Source: Chitinophagaceae bacterium (GTDB lineage Bacteria > Bacteroidota > Bacteroidia > Chitinophagales > Chitinophagaceae). From it: DNA of 6,029 nucleotides. The position numbers and the translations under genes are program-made. The notes under the pieces were generated by a model, which did no database searches, had not been told where the DNA came from, and saw only the letters and a program-made list of their open reading frames with translations. The DNA lies in assembly GCA_025455245.1 (NCBI GenBank), contig JALOMX010000142.1, positions 1 through 6,029 of the forward strand, in the 5' to 3' direction. The first letter of the stretch is position 1. The number at the start of each line of letters is the position of its first letter. This document shows positions 1-6,029 of the stretch, one piece after another.

Positions 1-500
1 ACCTGATAACTGATCGTTTGACTGCCATCGCCGGCTTTGGCCACTACCGCGGGGTTAAAGTATAACTTTGAACTTTGGGTGCCTTGTGAACCCCCTGTTT
101 GGATACCGTATCCAAAAACATTGGTCGTTAGGCCGCCCATGCGAACCATTTGACTATCAGGACCTTTATAGTTTTTGAGTTCAACCTGTTTTAACCAGCC
201 ACCCTTGTTGCTGAAGGTGAGTTTCATAACGTTATTTTCAATAACAGTTAAGACTTCTTCTCCAATAGCCGCATTAGCAAGGTCTCCGGCAGCCATACTG
301 TCCTGAACCCTTGTTAACCGCACACTATCCAGTTTCCATTGGGCGCTGTCAACCTTTGGCTTTAGTGCAGCTAAGCTGTCCTGTTTTCTTTTTTCCACTT
401 CCATGGCCGAGCGCTGACTTTCGGATGTGTACCAGAAATAAGCAAAAAACAAAACCGCCAATAAAACAAATCCGATGATTGTATTTCTATCGAAACCCAT
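1..500 (-). CDS. yidC: Membrane protein insertase YidC, N-terminal part (runs off the left edge)
   Basis: YidC inserts and folds inner-membrane proteins, alone or with SecYEG. Translating the minus strand from the ATG at 500-498 gives 166 uninterrupted codons to the window edge. The product begins MGFDRNTIIGFVLLAVLFF, the typical Bacteroidota YidC start. TM1 spans about residues 8-24. A charged, Lys/Glu/Asp-rich linker follows (about 27-70), then the start of the periplasmic beta domain. That domain carries the family pattern of a Glu-Asn strand, 'FSNKGG' (96-101) and 'VELKNYK' (106-112). The conserved five-helix insertase core lies beyond the window; family members in this phylum are around 600 residues, so roughly a quarter is present. 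The gene is divergent from the sensor kinase, with a 73-bp gap. I chose this start because TM1 follows immediately and a clear -7 element lies 23 bp upstream. The identification rests on recognised family features, not a search. Confidence 0.93.
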   Translation of the reverse strand, partial: MGFDRNTIIGFVLLAVLFFAYFWYTSESQRSAMEVEKRKQDSLAALKPKVDSAQWKLDSVRLTRVQDSMAAGDLANAAIGEEVLTVIENNVMKLTFSNKGGWLKQVELKNYKGPDSQMVRMGGLTTNVFGYGIQTGGSQGTQSSKLYFNPAVVAKAGDGSQTISYQ

Positions 501-522
501 ACTATTTCAAAAAAATGAGGTG

Positions 523-530
523 CAAAGGTA
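523..530 (-). promoter_or_regulatory. Bacteroidota-type -7 element of yidC
   Basis: Read on the minus strand, this is TACCTTTG followed by CACC. It matches the Bacteroidota primary-sigma -7 consensus TAnnTTTG exactly. It sits 22 bases before the yidC ATG, implying a leader of roughly 15-20 nt that is T-rich and has no Shine-Dalgarno motif, as is usual in this phylum. I see no convincing -33 TTG/TTTG about 19-21 bp further upstream, so the call rests on the -7 box and its position. Confidence 0.6.
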
Positions 531-540
531 AGGGTATTGG

Positions 541-569
541 TTTGAGCATTCGGGAAAGCCATACTTTTA
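541..569 (+). promoter_or_regulatory. Weak promoter candidate for the sensor kinase
   Basis: A TTTG (541-544) and a TACTTTTA box (562-569, one mismatch to TAnnTTTG) are separated by 17 bp, a little shorter than the usual 19-20 bp. The -7-like box ends only 4 bases before the ATG at 574, so a transcript from it would be almost leaderless. Together with the yidC -7 box this makes a very tight divergent control region. The element may instead be just an A/T-rich leader, with the true promoter further left inside yidC. Confidence 0.25.
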
Positions 570-573
570 TAAA

Positions 574-3500
574 ATGCTTTTGAGGGCCTTTGTTTCAGTT
601 GTTTTAACGGTATTTGGCTGCAATGCTTATCATGCTTTTGCGCAGCTACCTGAAAACAAACTTGCTTTTGAAACCATAAACGACAAAAAAGGAATAACCC
701 ACCATAATATTACATCCCTTTTTCAGGACAGACGGGGTTTTATATGGATGGGAACCGAATACGGTCTTAACCGCTACAATGGCGTAAAAGCGGTTTCTTT
801 TTTTGCCAAACCCGGTGAAGAAAATGCGCTTCCATCAAATTACATCAACAAAGTTACCGAAGATCAGGAAGGTTTTTTGTGGATTGGTACAAGAACCGGG
901 ATCACTAAAATGGACCCTGTGTCATTATCCATGACAAGCTTTTTTCATGAGCCAACGGCTGCCGACACATTGAAGAGTATCAATTTTAGTGTTTTTCCTG
1001 ATGGAAAAGGCGGCATTTTGGCAGGAAATGGCTTTAAGTTACTCCATAAGGCAAAGACTGAAAAGGAATTCAGGGTTTATCCATTTGACGGAGGACAATC
1101 TACCGGAAACACACGGAATTATTTTTTACTGGATGTGCTTCCTGCAAAGGACAATGGCATTTGGCTGGCGACCTCCTATGGGGTTAAAAAATTTTATCCG
1201 GCTACAGGTCAGTATAAATCCTATCATTTCGGGGAAAAAAAGGAAAGGCTTACAGAAAATGCTGTTGCATCGCTTGCTTATGCTCCCGATGGCAAATTAT
1301 TTGCCGGTACCTGGGGTTCAGGATTATTGGTTTACAATGATTCCATGGACAGATTTGAGCTGATGGGTAATCCTATGGGATTGTCGGATGGCGATATGGC
1401 AGCGATGGTGCTTGATATCATTTTCAGGGAGGGACAAATATATCTTGCAACCGTTCGTGGTTTATGGATAGGAAAATACCCGGAATGTATGCAAGCCGGA
1501 AAAGCTTATCTGTGGAAGCAATTTCAGGCTTCCTCAAACCAGCATAATACTTTACCGGGAAGTATTTGTAACCAGATCATGTTTGACCATGACGGAAGCC
1601 TGTGGGTGGGTACAAACAATTATGCGGCAAGGGCCAACCTCAGGATTTCCCGCTTTCAGCATCAGCCTATCCGTACAGCCCTGGATCAGGACATTTACCC
1701 ATCTGCTTTACTGAGCGGTACATCAACAGCAAAGCAGGCCGGTTTTTGGATGGGCAGCCGCAAGCTTTATTTTGTTGAAACCCAAAAGGGCAGCATTCAG
1801 GAAATAGACCTTGGCATTTCTTTGGAATCGCCATTTTACACAGGTGCAGTCTGGGATATTACAAAAGGGAAAAATTATGTGTGGGTTGCTACCACTTCGG
1901 GCTTATTTGCTTTTAATCCTGAGGTTCCTAGGAAAGTTTTGCATTATCCTTACAGGGAAGGAGAAGTGAATTCGCTTGCCGGCCAGCGTTTGTGGCGTGT
2001 TTTCGAAGACAAAAGTGGAAAGGTGTGGATTGCAACCATCAGGAGAGGCCTTACCCTTTTTAATCCGGGGGACAAGAGTTTCCGGAACTTTTTTACCAAC
2101 CCAAAAGAAAGGGCAACACTGTTCAATATTACCCCTACTGATTTTTTTGAAGACAGGTCGGGAGATATTTGGGTTGGTGGCAAGGATTTTTTGTACCGGT
2201 ACCACTCAGGAGAGGATTCTTTCAGTGTGTATGAATTTTCTGTAAAGAACCGGGCCGGCATTTTGCTGACCGGAAAACCAAGGCCTTTTTACGAAGATGA
2301 TTCCGGGGCTATTTGGGTAGCATTTGAATCCGGGATTGCTTCTTTCAACCCTAAGGAAAAAAGGTTTGAAGATTTAATGACAAATGTCCCCTTCTTCCGG
2401 CCGGAAGGAGATATTGTGCATGTAAAGAATGAATGCTGGTTTGGGACCAACTTAGGGCTATTCAGGTTGGAAATGCAGGGGCTTAAACTCACAAGGTTCA
2501 CTACGAGGGACGGCCTGTTCAGTAACGATACAGAAGCCTGCCTCGGATTGTTGCCGGATGGTACTTTGTTAATCGGTCATCAGGGCATGATGACAAGATT
2601 TAATCCTGCAGCGCTTACGGTAAATAGTAAGGTCCCCCCGGTTGCAATAGAAGCTATAAGGGTAAACGGCACCAATTATATTGCCACCCAAAATGAGCCG
2701 GCAAGGTTCCCATTCAGGTCGACTTTACAATTCGATTTTGCGGCTTTGAGTTTTGATAATGCCGAACAGAATCAATACAGCTTTAAGCTTGAAGGTGCAG
2801 ATAAAGATTGGAGTTCCCCATCGCCCGGACAAGCTGTAACCTATGCTTCACTTCCGCCGGGCTCTTATACCTTTTTACTGAAAGGGTCAAACTGCGATGG
2901 TATCTGGAATCCGAAACCGGTTACTTTTTCATTTGTGGTAATGGCGCCTTTTTACCGACAGGGTTGGTTTGTGGTATTGGGATTGATTGTGACAGGTAGC
3001 GCCATTTATCTTTTTTACCGGTACCGACTGCAGCAGGCTTTAAAAATTGAGCGGCTGCGAACAAGGCTTGCAACCGATCTTCATGATGATGTGGGTGCTA
3101 CACTCAGTGCAATTTCTATGTATGCCGATGCATTGAAAAAGCAGACTACAGAGCCCGGAATGACAAACCTTTTAGGAAAAATGGGTGAAGACAGCCGCGA
3201 AATGGTGAGAACTATGAGCGACCTTGTATGGGCGATTAATCCGCGTAATGATTCGGGGCAAAAACTGATCGGGCGAATAGAAAATCTTGCGTTAGACCTT
3301 TGTGCGGCAGCTGGAGTGAAACTTTCGTTTAATAACGAGCTTTTTGAAAGTGATGAAATTTTTGGGATTGAATTGCGCCGGAATATTTTCCTGATCTTTA
3401 AGGAGGCCGTCAATAATGCATTGAAATATTCAGGTTGTTCTGAATTAACGGTTACCGCCTCTGTAAAAGAAGGAAGGTTTACCCTTGAAATTTGTGATAA

Positions 3501-3645
3501 CGGTTGTGGTTTTGATCCCCTGGCAGTTCAACAGGGCAATGGACTTGAAAATATGAAATTGCGTGCCGGAGAATTAAAAGGGGAGCTAAGTATCCAAACT
3601 TCATACGGAAAGGGATGTTGTATCAGTTTGAAATGTCCGGTTTAG
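574..3645 (+). CDS. Membrane sensor histidine kinase: 14-blade Reg_prop sensor, Y_Y_Y domain, HisKA_3/HATPase_c
   Basis: This 1023-residue kinase senses an unknown periplasmic signal and should phosphorylate the response regulator encoded next. Residues 1-23 form a signal peptide ending in AFA before Gln24. Residues about 44-678 hold some 14 Reg_prop-like units of the form 'EDxxGxIWVGTxxGLxxFNP', clearest at 44-70, 88-114, 423-449, 471-498, 518-545 and 568-593. This suggests two seven-bladed propellers, as in Bacteroides HTCS sensors. A Y_Y_Y domain covers about 719-790 and one transmembrane helix about 797-816. A short linker leads to HisKA_3, with phospho-acceptor His837 in 'DLHDDVGATLS' and a conserved 'VWAINPRND' (885-893). 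HATPase_c has the N-box Glu944/Asn948, the G1 box 'DNGCGF' (975-980) and the G2 'GNGLENM' (988-994). Unlike true HTCS proteins it has no fused receiver or AraC domain. Upstream in frame there is a stop at 529 and no other ATG, so 574 is the first possible start and gives a good signal peptide. The ligand cannot be read from the sequence. Confidence 0.93.
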   Translation: MLLRAFVSVVLTVFGCNAYHAFAQLPENKLAFETINDKKGITHHNITSLFQDRRGFIWMGTEYGLNRYNGVKAVSFFAKPGEENALPSNYINKVTEDQEGFLWIGTRTGITKMDPVSLSMTSFFHEPTAADTLKSINFSVFPDGKGGILAGNGFKLLHKAKTEKEFRVYPFDGGQSTGNTRNYFLLDVLPAKDNGIWLATSYGVKKFYPATGQYKSYHFGEKKERLTENAVASLAYAPDGKLFAGTWGSGLLVYNDSMDRFELMGNPMGLSDGDMAAMVLDIIFREGQIYLATVRGLWIGKYPECMQAGKAYLWKQFQASSNQHNTLPGSICNQIMFDHDGSLWVGTNNYAARANLRISRFQHQPIRTALDQDIYPSALLSGTSTAKQAGFWMGSRKLYFVETQKGSIQEIDLGISLESPFYTGAVWDITKGKNYVWVATTSGLFAFNPEVPRKVLHYPYREGEVNSLAGQRLWRVFEDKSGKVWIATIRRGLTLFNPGDKSFRNFFTNPKERATLFNITPTDFFEDRSGDIWVGGKDFLYRYHSGEDSFSVYEFSVKNRAGILLTGKPRPFYEDDSGAIWVAFESGIASFNPKEKRFEDLMTNVPFFRPEGDIVHVKNECWFGTNLGLFRLEMQGLKLTRFTTRDGLFSNDTEACLGLLPDGTLLIGHQGMMTRFNPAALTVNSKVPPVAIEAIRVNGTNYIATQNEPARFPFRSTLQFDFAALSFDNAEQNQYSFKLEGADKDWSSPSPGQAVTYASLPPGSYTFLLKGSNCDGIWNPKPVTFSFVVMAPFYRQGWFVVLGLIVTGSAIYLFYRYRLQQALKIERLRTRLATDLHDDVGATLSAISMYADALKKQTTEPGMTNLLGKMGEDSREMVRTMSDLVWAINPRNDSGQKLIGRIENLALDLCAAAGVKLSFNNELFESDEIFGIELRRNIFLIFKEAVNNALKYSGCSELTVTASVKEGRFTLEICDNGCGFDPLAVQQGNGLENMKLRAGELKGELSIQTSYGKGCCISLKCPV

Positions 3646-3660
3646 CAAAAAGTATATCCC

Positions 3661-3740
3661 CAAAAATGGCTATTTCCCGGTAAGCAAAAATGTTGAAGCT
3701 TTGTTGGATTAAAACAACCGGATGAGGGTAGCCATTTTTG
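3661..3740. repeat. 12-bp perfect inverted repeat flanking the response-regulator start codon
   Basis: CAAAAATGGCTA at 3661-3672 is the exact reverse complement of TAGCCATTTTTG at 3729-3740. In the mRNA the stem can extend by three U-G pairs (3673-3675 with 3726-3728). After a bulge it continues with CCGGU (3677-3681) pairing ACCGG (3717-3721). The AUG at 3722-3724 would then lie in the bulge, and codons 3-7 would lie in the stem. This could limit ribosome access until the upstream gene is translated, but that role is inferred. A chance repeat is possible: by rough estimate, a few percent for a 12-mer pair this close anywhere in a window of this size. Confidence 0.5.
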
Positions 3741-4348
3741 AAGACAATAAAAAGTACCGGGAAAGCCTTGAGTTTGTCATTGTAACAAGCGGGGATTTTG
3801 AATTATGCGGATCTTTTTCGGATACAAAGAATCTGCTTCAACGTATTGAAGCCCTTCAGCCGCATGTAGTTTTAATGGATATAAACCTGCCCGGAATCAA
3901 TGGTATAGAATCGGTCAGGCAAATAAAACAAGCTTTTCCTCAGGTGCAGGTATGCATGCAAACCGTATTTGATGATGACGATAAAATATTTGCTTCACTG
4001 TGTAATGGTGCATCGGGTTACGTGTTGAAAACCGCACCCCCCGATGAATTGGTTAGGGCTATAAAAGATGTTGCTTCCGGCGGTTCCTTTTTTACACCTT
4101 CTGTGGCGCGCAGGGTATTGGCCCATTTTCAGGCACAGCCTGTTCAGGACGCCTTTATTCAACTGACAGCCCGCGAAAAGGAAATACTGAAATGGTTGGT
4201 AGAGGGATTAAGCTATAAGGAAATGGCAAACAGGCTTAATATCAGTTTTCATACCATACATACCCACCTGCGAAATATTTACGAAAAAATGCATGTAAGC
4301 GGAAAGGGTGAGGCTATCAGCAAAGCCATGCGGAACAAGCTGGTGTAG
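3722..4348 (+). CDS. NarL/FixJ-family response regulator (receiver + LuxR-type HTH)
   Basis: This 208-residue DNA-binding regulator is of the usual length for the family. The receiver (about 1-118) has the acidic pair Glu7/Asp8, phospho-acceptor Asp53 in 'VVLMDINLPGINGIE', switch Thr81, and conserved Lys103 in 'GYVLKT'. A linker of about 25 residues leads to a LuxR-type helix-turn-helix (about 146-206). The HTH begins 'LTAREKEILKWLVEGLSYKE' and has the recognition-helix region 'ISFHTIHTHLRNIYEKM'. Phosphorylation by the HisKA_3 kinase encoded 76 bp upstream is the natural expectation, since NarX/DesK-class kinases pair with NarL-class regulators. All residues needed for phosphotransfer are present. 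The ATG at 3722 is chosen because 'MRVAIFEDN' is the canonical first receiver strand. No clear promoter is seen in the 76-bp gap, so co-transcription with the kinase is likely. DNA targets are unknown; the secreted-protein genes downstream are candidates by position only. Confidence 0.94.
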   Translation: MRVAIFEDNKKYRESLEFVIVTSGDFELCGSFSDTKNLLQRIEALQPHVVLMDINLPGINGIESVRQIKQAFPQVQVCMQTVFDDDDKIFASLCNGASGYVLKTAPPDELVRAIKDVASGGSFFTPSVARRVLAHFQAQPVQDAFIQLTAREKEILKWLVEGLSYKEMANRLNISFHTIHTHLRNIYEKMHVSGKGEAISKAMRNKLV

Positions 4349-4364
4349 TACATGAATTATGATA

Positions 4365-4382
4365 TTGGATCATGTGATCAAA
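4365..4382. promoter_or_regulatory. Short palindrome, possible operator (function unknown)
   Basis: TTGGATCATGTGATCAAA is an interrupted palindrome. The arms GATCA/TGATC are perfect around a TG centre, and 7 of 8 positions match over the full length. It lies 17 bp after the response-regulator stop and about 180 bp before the next gene. The half TTGGATCAT recurs inverted at 4436-4444. The two-base centre is too tight for a good RNA hairpin, so a dimeric DNA-binding site is more natural than a terminator, but nothing identifies the protein. Confidence 0.25.
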
Positions 4383-4519
4383 GCGGTAATATCTATAAAC
4401 AGCTTTATTTTCAAGGTTTTGGTGTTTGGAGTATTATGATCCAACTGAATCAGGTGCCTGAATAAATAAATCAGAAAGTAAAGACGGCAGAACAGCCCGG
4501 CAAGTTTGGAATATTGAGA

Positions 4520-4551
4520 TTTGAAAAGCAGGTAAAGATTTAATATTTTAG
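4520..4551 (+). promoter_or_regulatory. Weak Bacteroidota promoter candidate for the secreted repeat protein
   Basis: TTTG at 4520-4523 and TATTTTAG at 4544-4551 (one mismatch to TAnnTTTG) are separated by 20 bp, a good spacing for the phylum's -33/-7 pair. The predicted transcription start would be only a few bases before the ATG at 4563, an unusually short leader. That lowers confidence; A/T-rich chance matches are common here. Confidence 0.3.
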
Positions 4552-4562
4552 AATAAGCTTAT

Positions 4563-5951
4563 ATGAACAGGGGTGTTTTTTTCTTGTTGGCAATGGTTTC
4601 ATGGCATGGATATTCTCAAACGAAGGTTGGCATTGGCACGAATGCTCCCATGGCTCCATTGCATATCATTTCGCCGGATTGGGTAAAAACCCTGTATCAA
4701 ACCTCCGATGGAACAGCCTCGGGTTATGTTGGTTTAGATGGCGCCGGAACTTTTTCCCTTACCACCAACGCGGTTTGGGACGGTAGTCAATGGCAGTATC
4801 CGCAACCGGGAACAGCCTTGATATTTTCCATGAACCGAGCCAGCCAACAGTTCGAGTTCAGGGTTCGCCCCAACGGTGGAAATCAGATAACCCCGATGGT
4901 TATTGGCGCCAATGGCCGGGTGGGCATTGGTACCACAACTCCCCAACAAATGCTGAGTGTGCAGGGTGGCATGAATGTTGACCAGGGAAATACGGGCAAT
5001 GGTACTGTACCTTCCCTGCGGTTGGGCAGTAACAGCGGTGAAGGCATCGGAAGCAAAAGAAATTCCGGTTCCGGTCAGTTTGGACTCGATTTTTTTACCA
5101 ACAATCAATTGCGTATGCGCATTTTCAATAATGGAAGAATAGCTGTTGGTGATGTAGAGCCACTTGCACAATTATCCCTGGCCAATGACCTGGTGGTCAA
5201 TCAAAATGAAACCATCACCGGTATGAGTCTTCAGTTTGGTCAGTTCAGTGGTGTGGGTATTGGAAGTCGAAAAACAGGCGGATCCAACCCGAACGGCCTG
5301 GACTTTTATACGAATAATCAAATTGCCATGTCCATCAGCAATGGGGGCAATATGTATCTTGGGTTTCCCGGAACCACCGATAAACTGAATATTGCCGGCA
5401 ATGCCACCGCCAACCGGATTTCAGGCACCGATCTGTTTGTTGATCGAAACAACGTCAATACGGGTACGTGGGGAAACAATGATCCGGCAATTCGCTTTGG
5501 TACGAATTCGGGCGAAGGGATATCCAGCAAGCGTACTGCGGGAGACCGTCAGTATGCACTTGATTTTTTTACCAATGGCCAACGCAGAATGAGCGTATTG
5601 AATAATGGAAACGTAGAAGTGGTTGGAAACCTTACCGTTCAGAACGGGAAAGGCATCATTCGTTCGGCAGATGCACAACAAAGAAAAAAAGTTGTAGGTA
5701 CCGTAACTATCAGCGGGCAGTTTATCAGCGGGGAAACAAGAACTTTCTCCGTTACTTTTCCTGAGCCATTTTCTTCCCCGCCCGATGCGTGGATTGGCAA
5801 TATGGTAACCGGCGTTGGCGGTTGGGCCGAAGTGCTTTTAACCATTACAGATATTACCAATACAGGTTGTACCGTTTGGGCGCATAACTTACGTTTCTTT
5901 ACCGTAAGCCCAAATTTTACAATGAAAGTGATAGCGATTGGCCCACAATAA
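4563..5951 (+). CDS. Secreted repeat protein with VGIGT motifs and an H-type-lectin-like C-terminus
   Basis: This 462-residue exported protein is of a kind common in Bacteroidota but without an established function. Residues 1-19 look like a signal peptide ending 'GYSQ'. The mature part is rich in Gly, Asn and Thr and opens with 'KVGIGTNAP' (21-29); 'RVGIGTTTPQQ' follows at 119-129. These motifs recur in fibre-like and beta-structured surface proteins of the phylum. Three related units of about 48 residues follow (150-196, 220-267, 307-355), each with 'GxGIxSKR'-like and 'LDFFTNxQ' motifs. The C-terminal segment (about 378-462) has the strand pattern of H-type lectins: 'FSVTFPEPFSSPP', a 'TNTGCTVWA' strand, and a final 'MKVIAIGPQ' resembling the family's terminal 'WxAIG'. 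Carbohydrate binding is an inference from that pattern. I see no T9SS C-terminal sorting domain and no S74 autocleavage domain. The ATG at 4563 gives the signal peptide directly. Confidence 0.85.
   Translation: MNRGVFFLLAMVSWHGYSQTKVGIGTNAPMAPLHIISPDWVKTLYQTSDGTASGYVGLDGAGTFSLTTNAVWDGSQWQYPQPGTALIFSMNRASQQFEFRVRPNGGNQITPMVIGANGRVGIGTTTPQQMLSVQGGMNVDQGNTGNGTVPSLRLGSNSGEGIGSKRNSGSGQFGLDFFTNNQLRMRIFNNGRIAVGDVEPLAQLSLANDLVVNQNETITGMSLQFGQFSGVGIGSRKTGGSNPNGLDFYTNNQIAMSISNGGNMYLGFPGTTDKLNIAGNATANRISGTDLFVDRNNVNTGTWGNNDPAIRFGTNSGEGISSKRTAGDRQYALDFFTNGQRRMSVLNNGNVEVVGNLTVQNGKGIIRSADAQQRKKVVGTVTISGQFISGETRTFSVTFPEPFSSPPDAWIGNMVTGVGGWAEVLLTITDITNTGCTVWAHNLRFFTVSPNFTMKVIAIGPQ
5010..5627 (+). repeat. Three degenerate internal repeats of the secreted protein
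   Basis: The units lie at about 5010-5150, 5220-5363 and 5481-5627. At protein level they share the order 'LxFG/LG - SGxGIxSKR - GLDFxTNxQ - M - NNGxxxxG'. Units 1 and 3 are closest (SNSGEGIGSKR versus TNSGEGISSKR, and both DFFTN). Unit 2 has diverged (SGVGIGSRK, DFYTN). At DNA level only short stretches are still identical, for example the 14 bases at 5088-5101 and 5562-5575. These are therefore old duplications, probably repeats of a beta fold, and not a recent tandem expansion. Confidence 0.75.
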
Positions 5952-5961
5952 ACGCAAGGAT

Positions 5962-6029
5962 ATGTACAGGATATTTTTAATACTTATTGTTTGTTTATCA
6001 GGGATTATCTTTTCCGGCCGGTCGCAGGT
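5962..6029 (+). CDS. Start of an exported protein of unknown function (runs off the right edge)
   Basis: An open frame starts at the ATG at 5962, only 10 bp after the previous stop, and stays open for 22 codons to the window edge. Its product starts MYRIFLILIVCLSGIIFSG and continues with RSQ. That is one basic residue, a strongly hydrophobic core and a small-residue/Gln end, a convincing signal peptide. AAGGA at 5956-5960 resembles a Shine-Dalgarno site but is only one base from the ATG, too close to act normally. The short gap suggests co-transcription with the secreted repeat protein. Nothing of the mature protein is visible, so no function can be given. Confidence 0.7.
   Translation, partial: MYRIFLILIVCLSGIIFSGRSQ

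Larger units (their letters stand above)
4349..4562. other. 214-bp A/T-rich intergenic region without a gene
   Basis: No credible open reading frame, tRNA or strong terminator (GC stem plus T-run) is visible. It contains the palindrome at 4365-4382, a second short palindrome TCAGG-TG-CCTGA at 4450-4461 followed by A/T-rich sequence, and a weak promoter candidate near the right end. It probably separates the two-component operon from the secreted-protein operon and carries the latter's control region. Confidence 0.6.

Noticed and set aside
371..562. 63-residue open frame on the minus strand overlapping the start of yidC
   Set aside because: It is in another frame of the yidC start and its promoter; the overlapping frame encodes a recognisable YidC N-terminus, while this one has no family character.
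607..621. Possible lipobox (VFGC, Cys16) in the kinase signal peptide
   Set aside because: Phe at the -2 position is unfavourable and a good signal peptidase I site (AFA before Gln24) follows; the protein is also anchored by its own TM helix.
989..1363. 124-residue plus-strand open frame inside the kinase gene
   Set aside because: It is out of frame with a continuous, well-conserved propeller domain; no initiation context or recognisable motif.
2194..3028. Recurring ACCGGTACC sequences in the kinase gene (around 2194 and 3018) as regulatory or recombination sites
   Set aside because: They fall in codons for Tyr-Arg-Tyr in unrelated parts of the protein and have no regular spacing; coincidental.
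4450..4461. TCAGG-TG-CCTGA palindrome as a rho-independent terminator of the two-component operon
   Set aside because: The stem is only 4-5 bp with no T-run after it (A/T-mixed instead), and it lies about 100 bp past the stop; too weak to call.
5088..5101. T7 homopolymer in the repeat protein, repeated at 5564-5570, as a phase-variation slippage site
   Set aside because: Seven Ts is short for contingency slippage, both tracts encode the conserved DFFTN motif, and T7 runs also occur in the kinase gene, so this follows from codon choice.
4734..5171. 145-residue minus-strand open frame inside the secreted repeat protein
   Set aside because: It is the longest of several antisense shadows. The Gly/Asn/Thr-rich codons of the sense gene keep the opposite strand free of stops, and no leader, signal or domain is visible.

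Overview
The window looks like a chromosomal segment of a Bacteroidota bacterium, probably a Chitinophagaceae-type or related lineage. Three things point there. The YidC has the long N-terminal form of the phylum. The sensor kinase has the Reg_prop / Y_Y_Y / HisKA_3 architecture that is abundant there. The leaders lack clear Shine-Dalgarno sites, and one carries a Bacteroidota -7 element (TACCTTTG). The lineage is inferred from protein style, not from a database match.

Layout. At 1-500 (minus strand, running off the left edge) is the N-terminal 166 codons of the membrane insertase YidC. A 73-bp divergent intergenic region (501-573) separates it from a 1023-residue sensor histidine kinase (574-3645, plus). 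After 76 bp comes a NarL/LuxR-type response regulator (3722-4348), and the two read as a matched two-component pair. A 214-bp intergenic region (4349-4562) holds short palindromes and a weak promoter candidate but no gene. It is followed by a secreted, glycine/asparagine-rich repeat protein of 462 residues (4563-5951). Only 10 bp later the first 22 codons of another exported protein begin (5962 to the right edge), so these last two are probably co-transcribed.

How the parts may work together. The kinase has a signal peptide and a large periplasmic sensor of about 14 propeller blades plus a Y_Y_Y domain. A single transmembrane helix leads to a short cytoplasmic kinase module of the NarX/DesK class. 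It should phosphorylate Asp53 of the adjacent regulator, whose LuxR-type helix-turn-helix then binds DNA. The secreted protein downstream, with three internal repeats and an H-type-lectin-like C-terminus, is a plausible but unproven target. The YidC gene is a housekeeping neighbour with no evident functional link.

The most unusual nucleotide-level signal is a perfect 12-bp inverted repeat (3661-3672 with 3729-3740) that brackets the start codon of the response regulator. With extra pairing, the AUG would sit in a bulge of a long hairpin. No mobile element, CRISPR array, tRNA or rRNA was seen.
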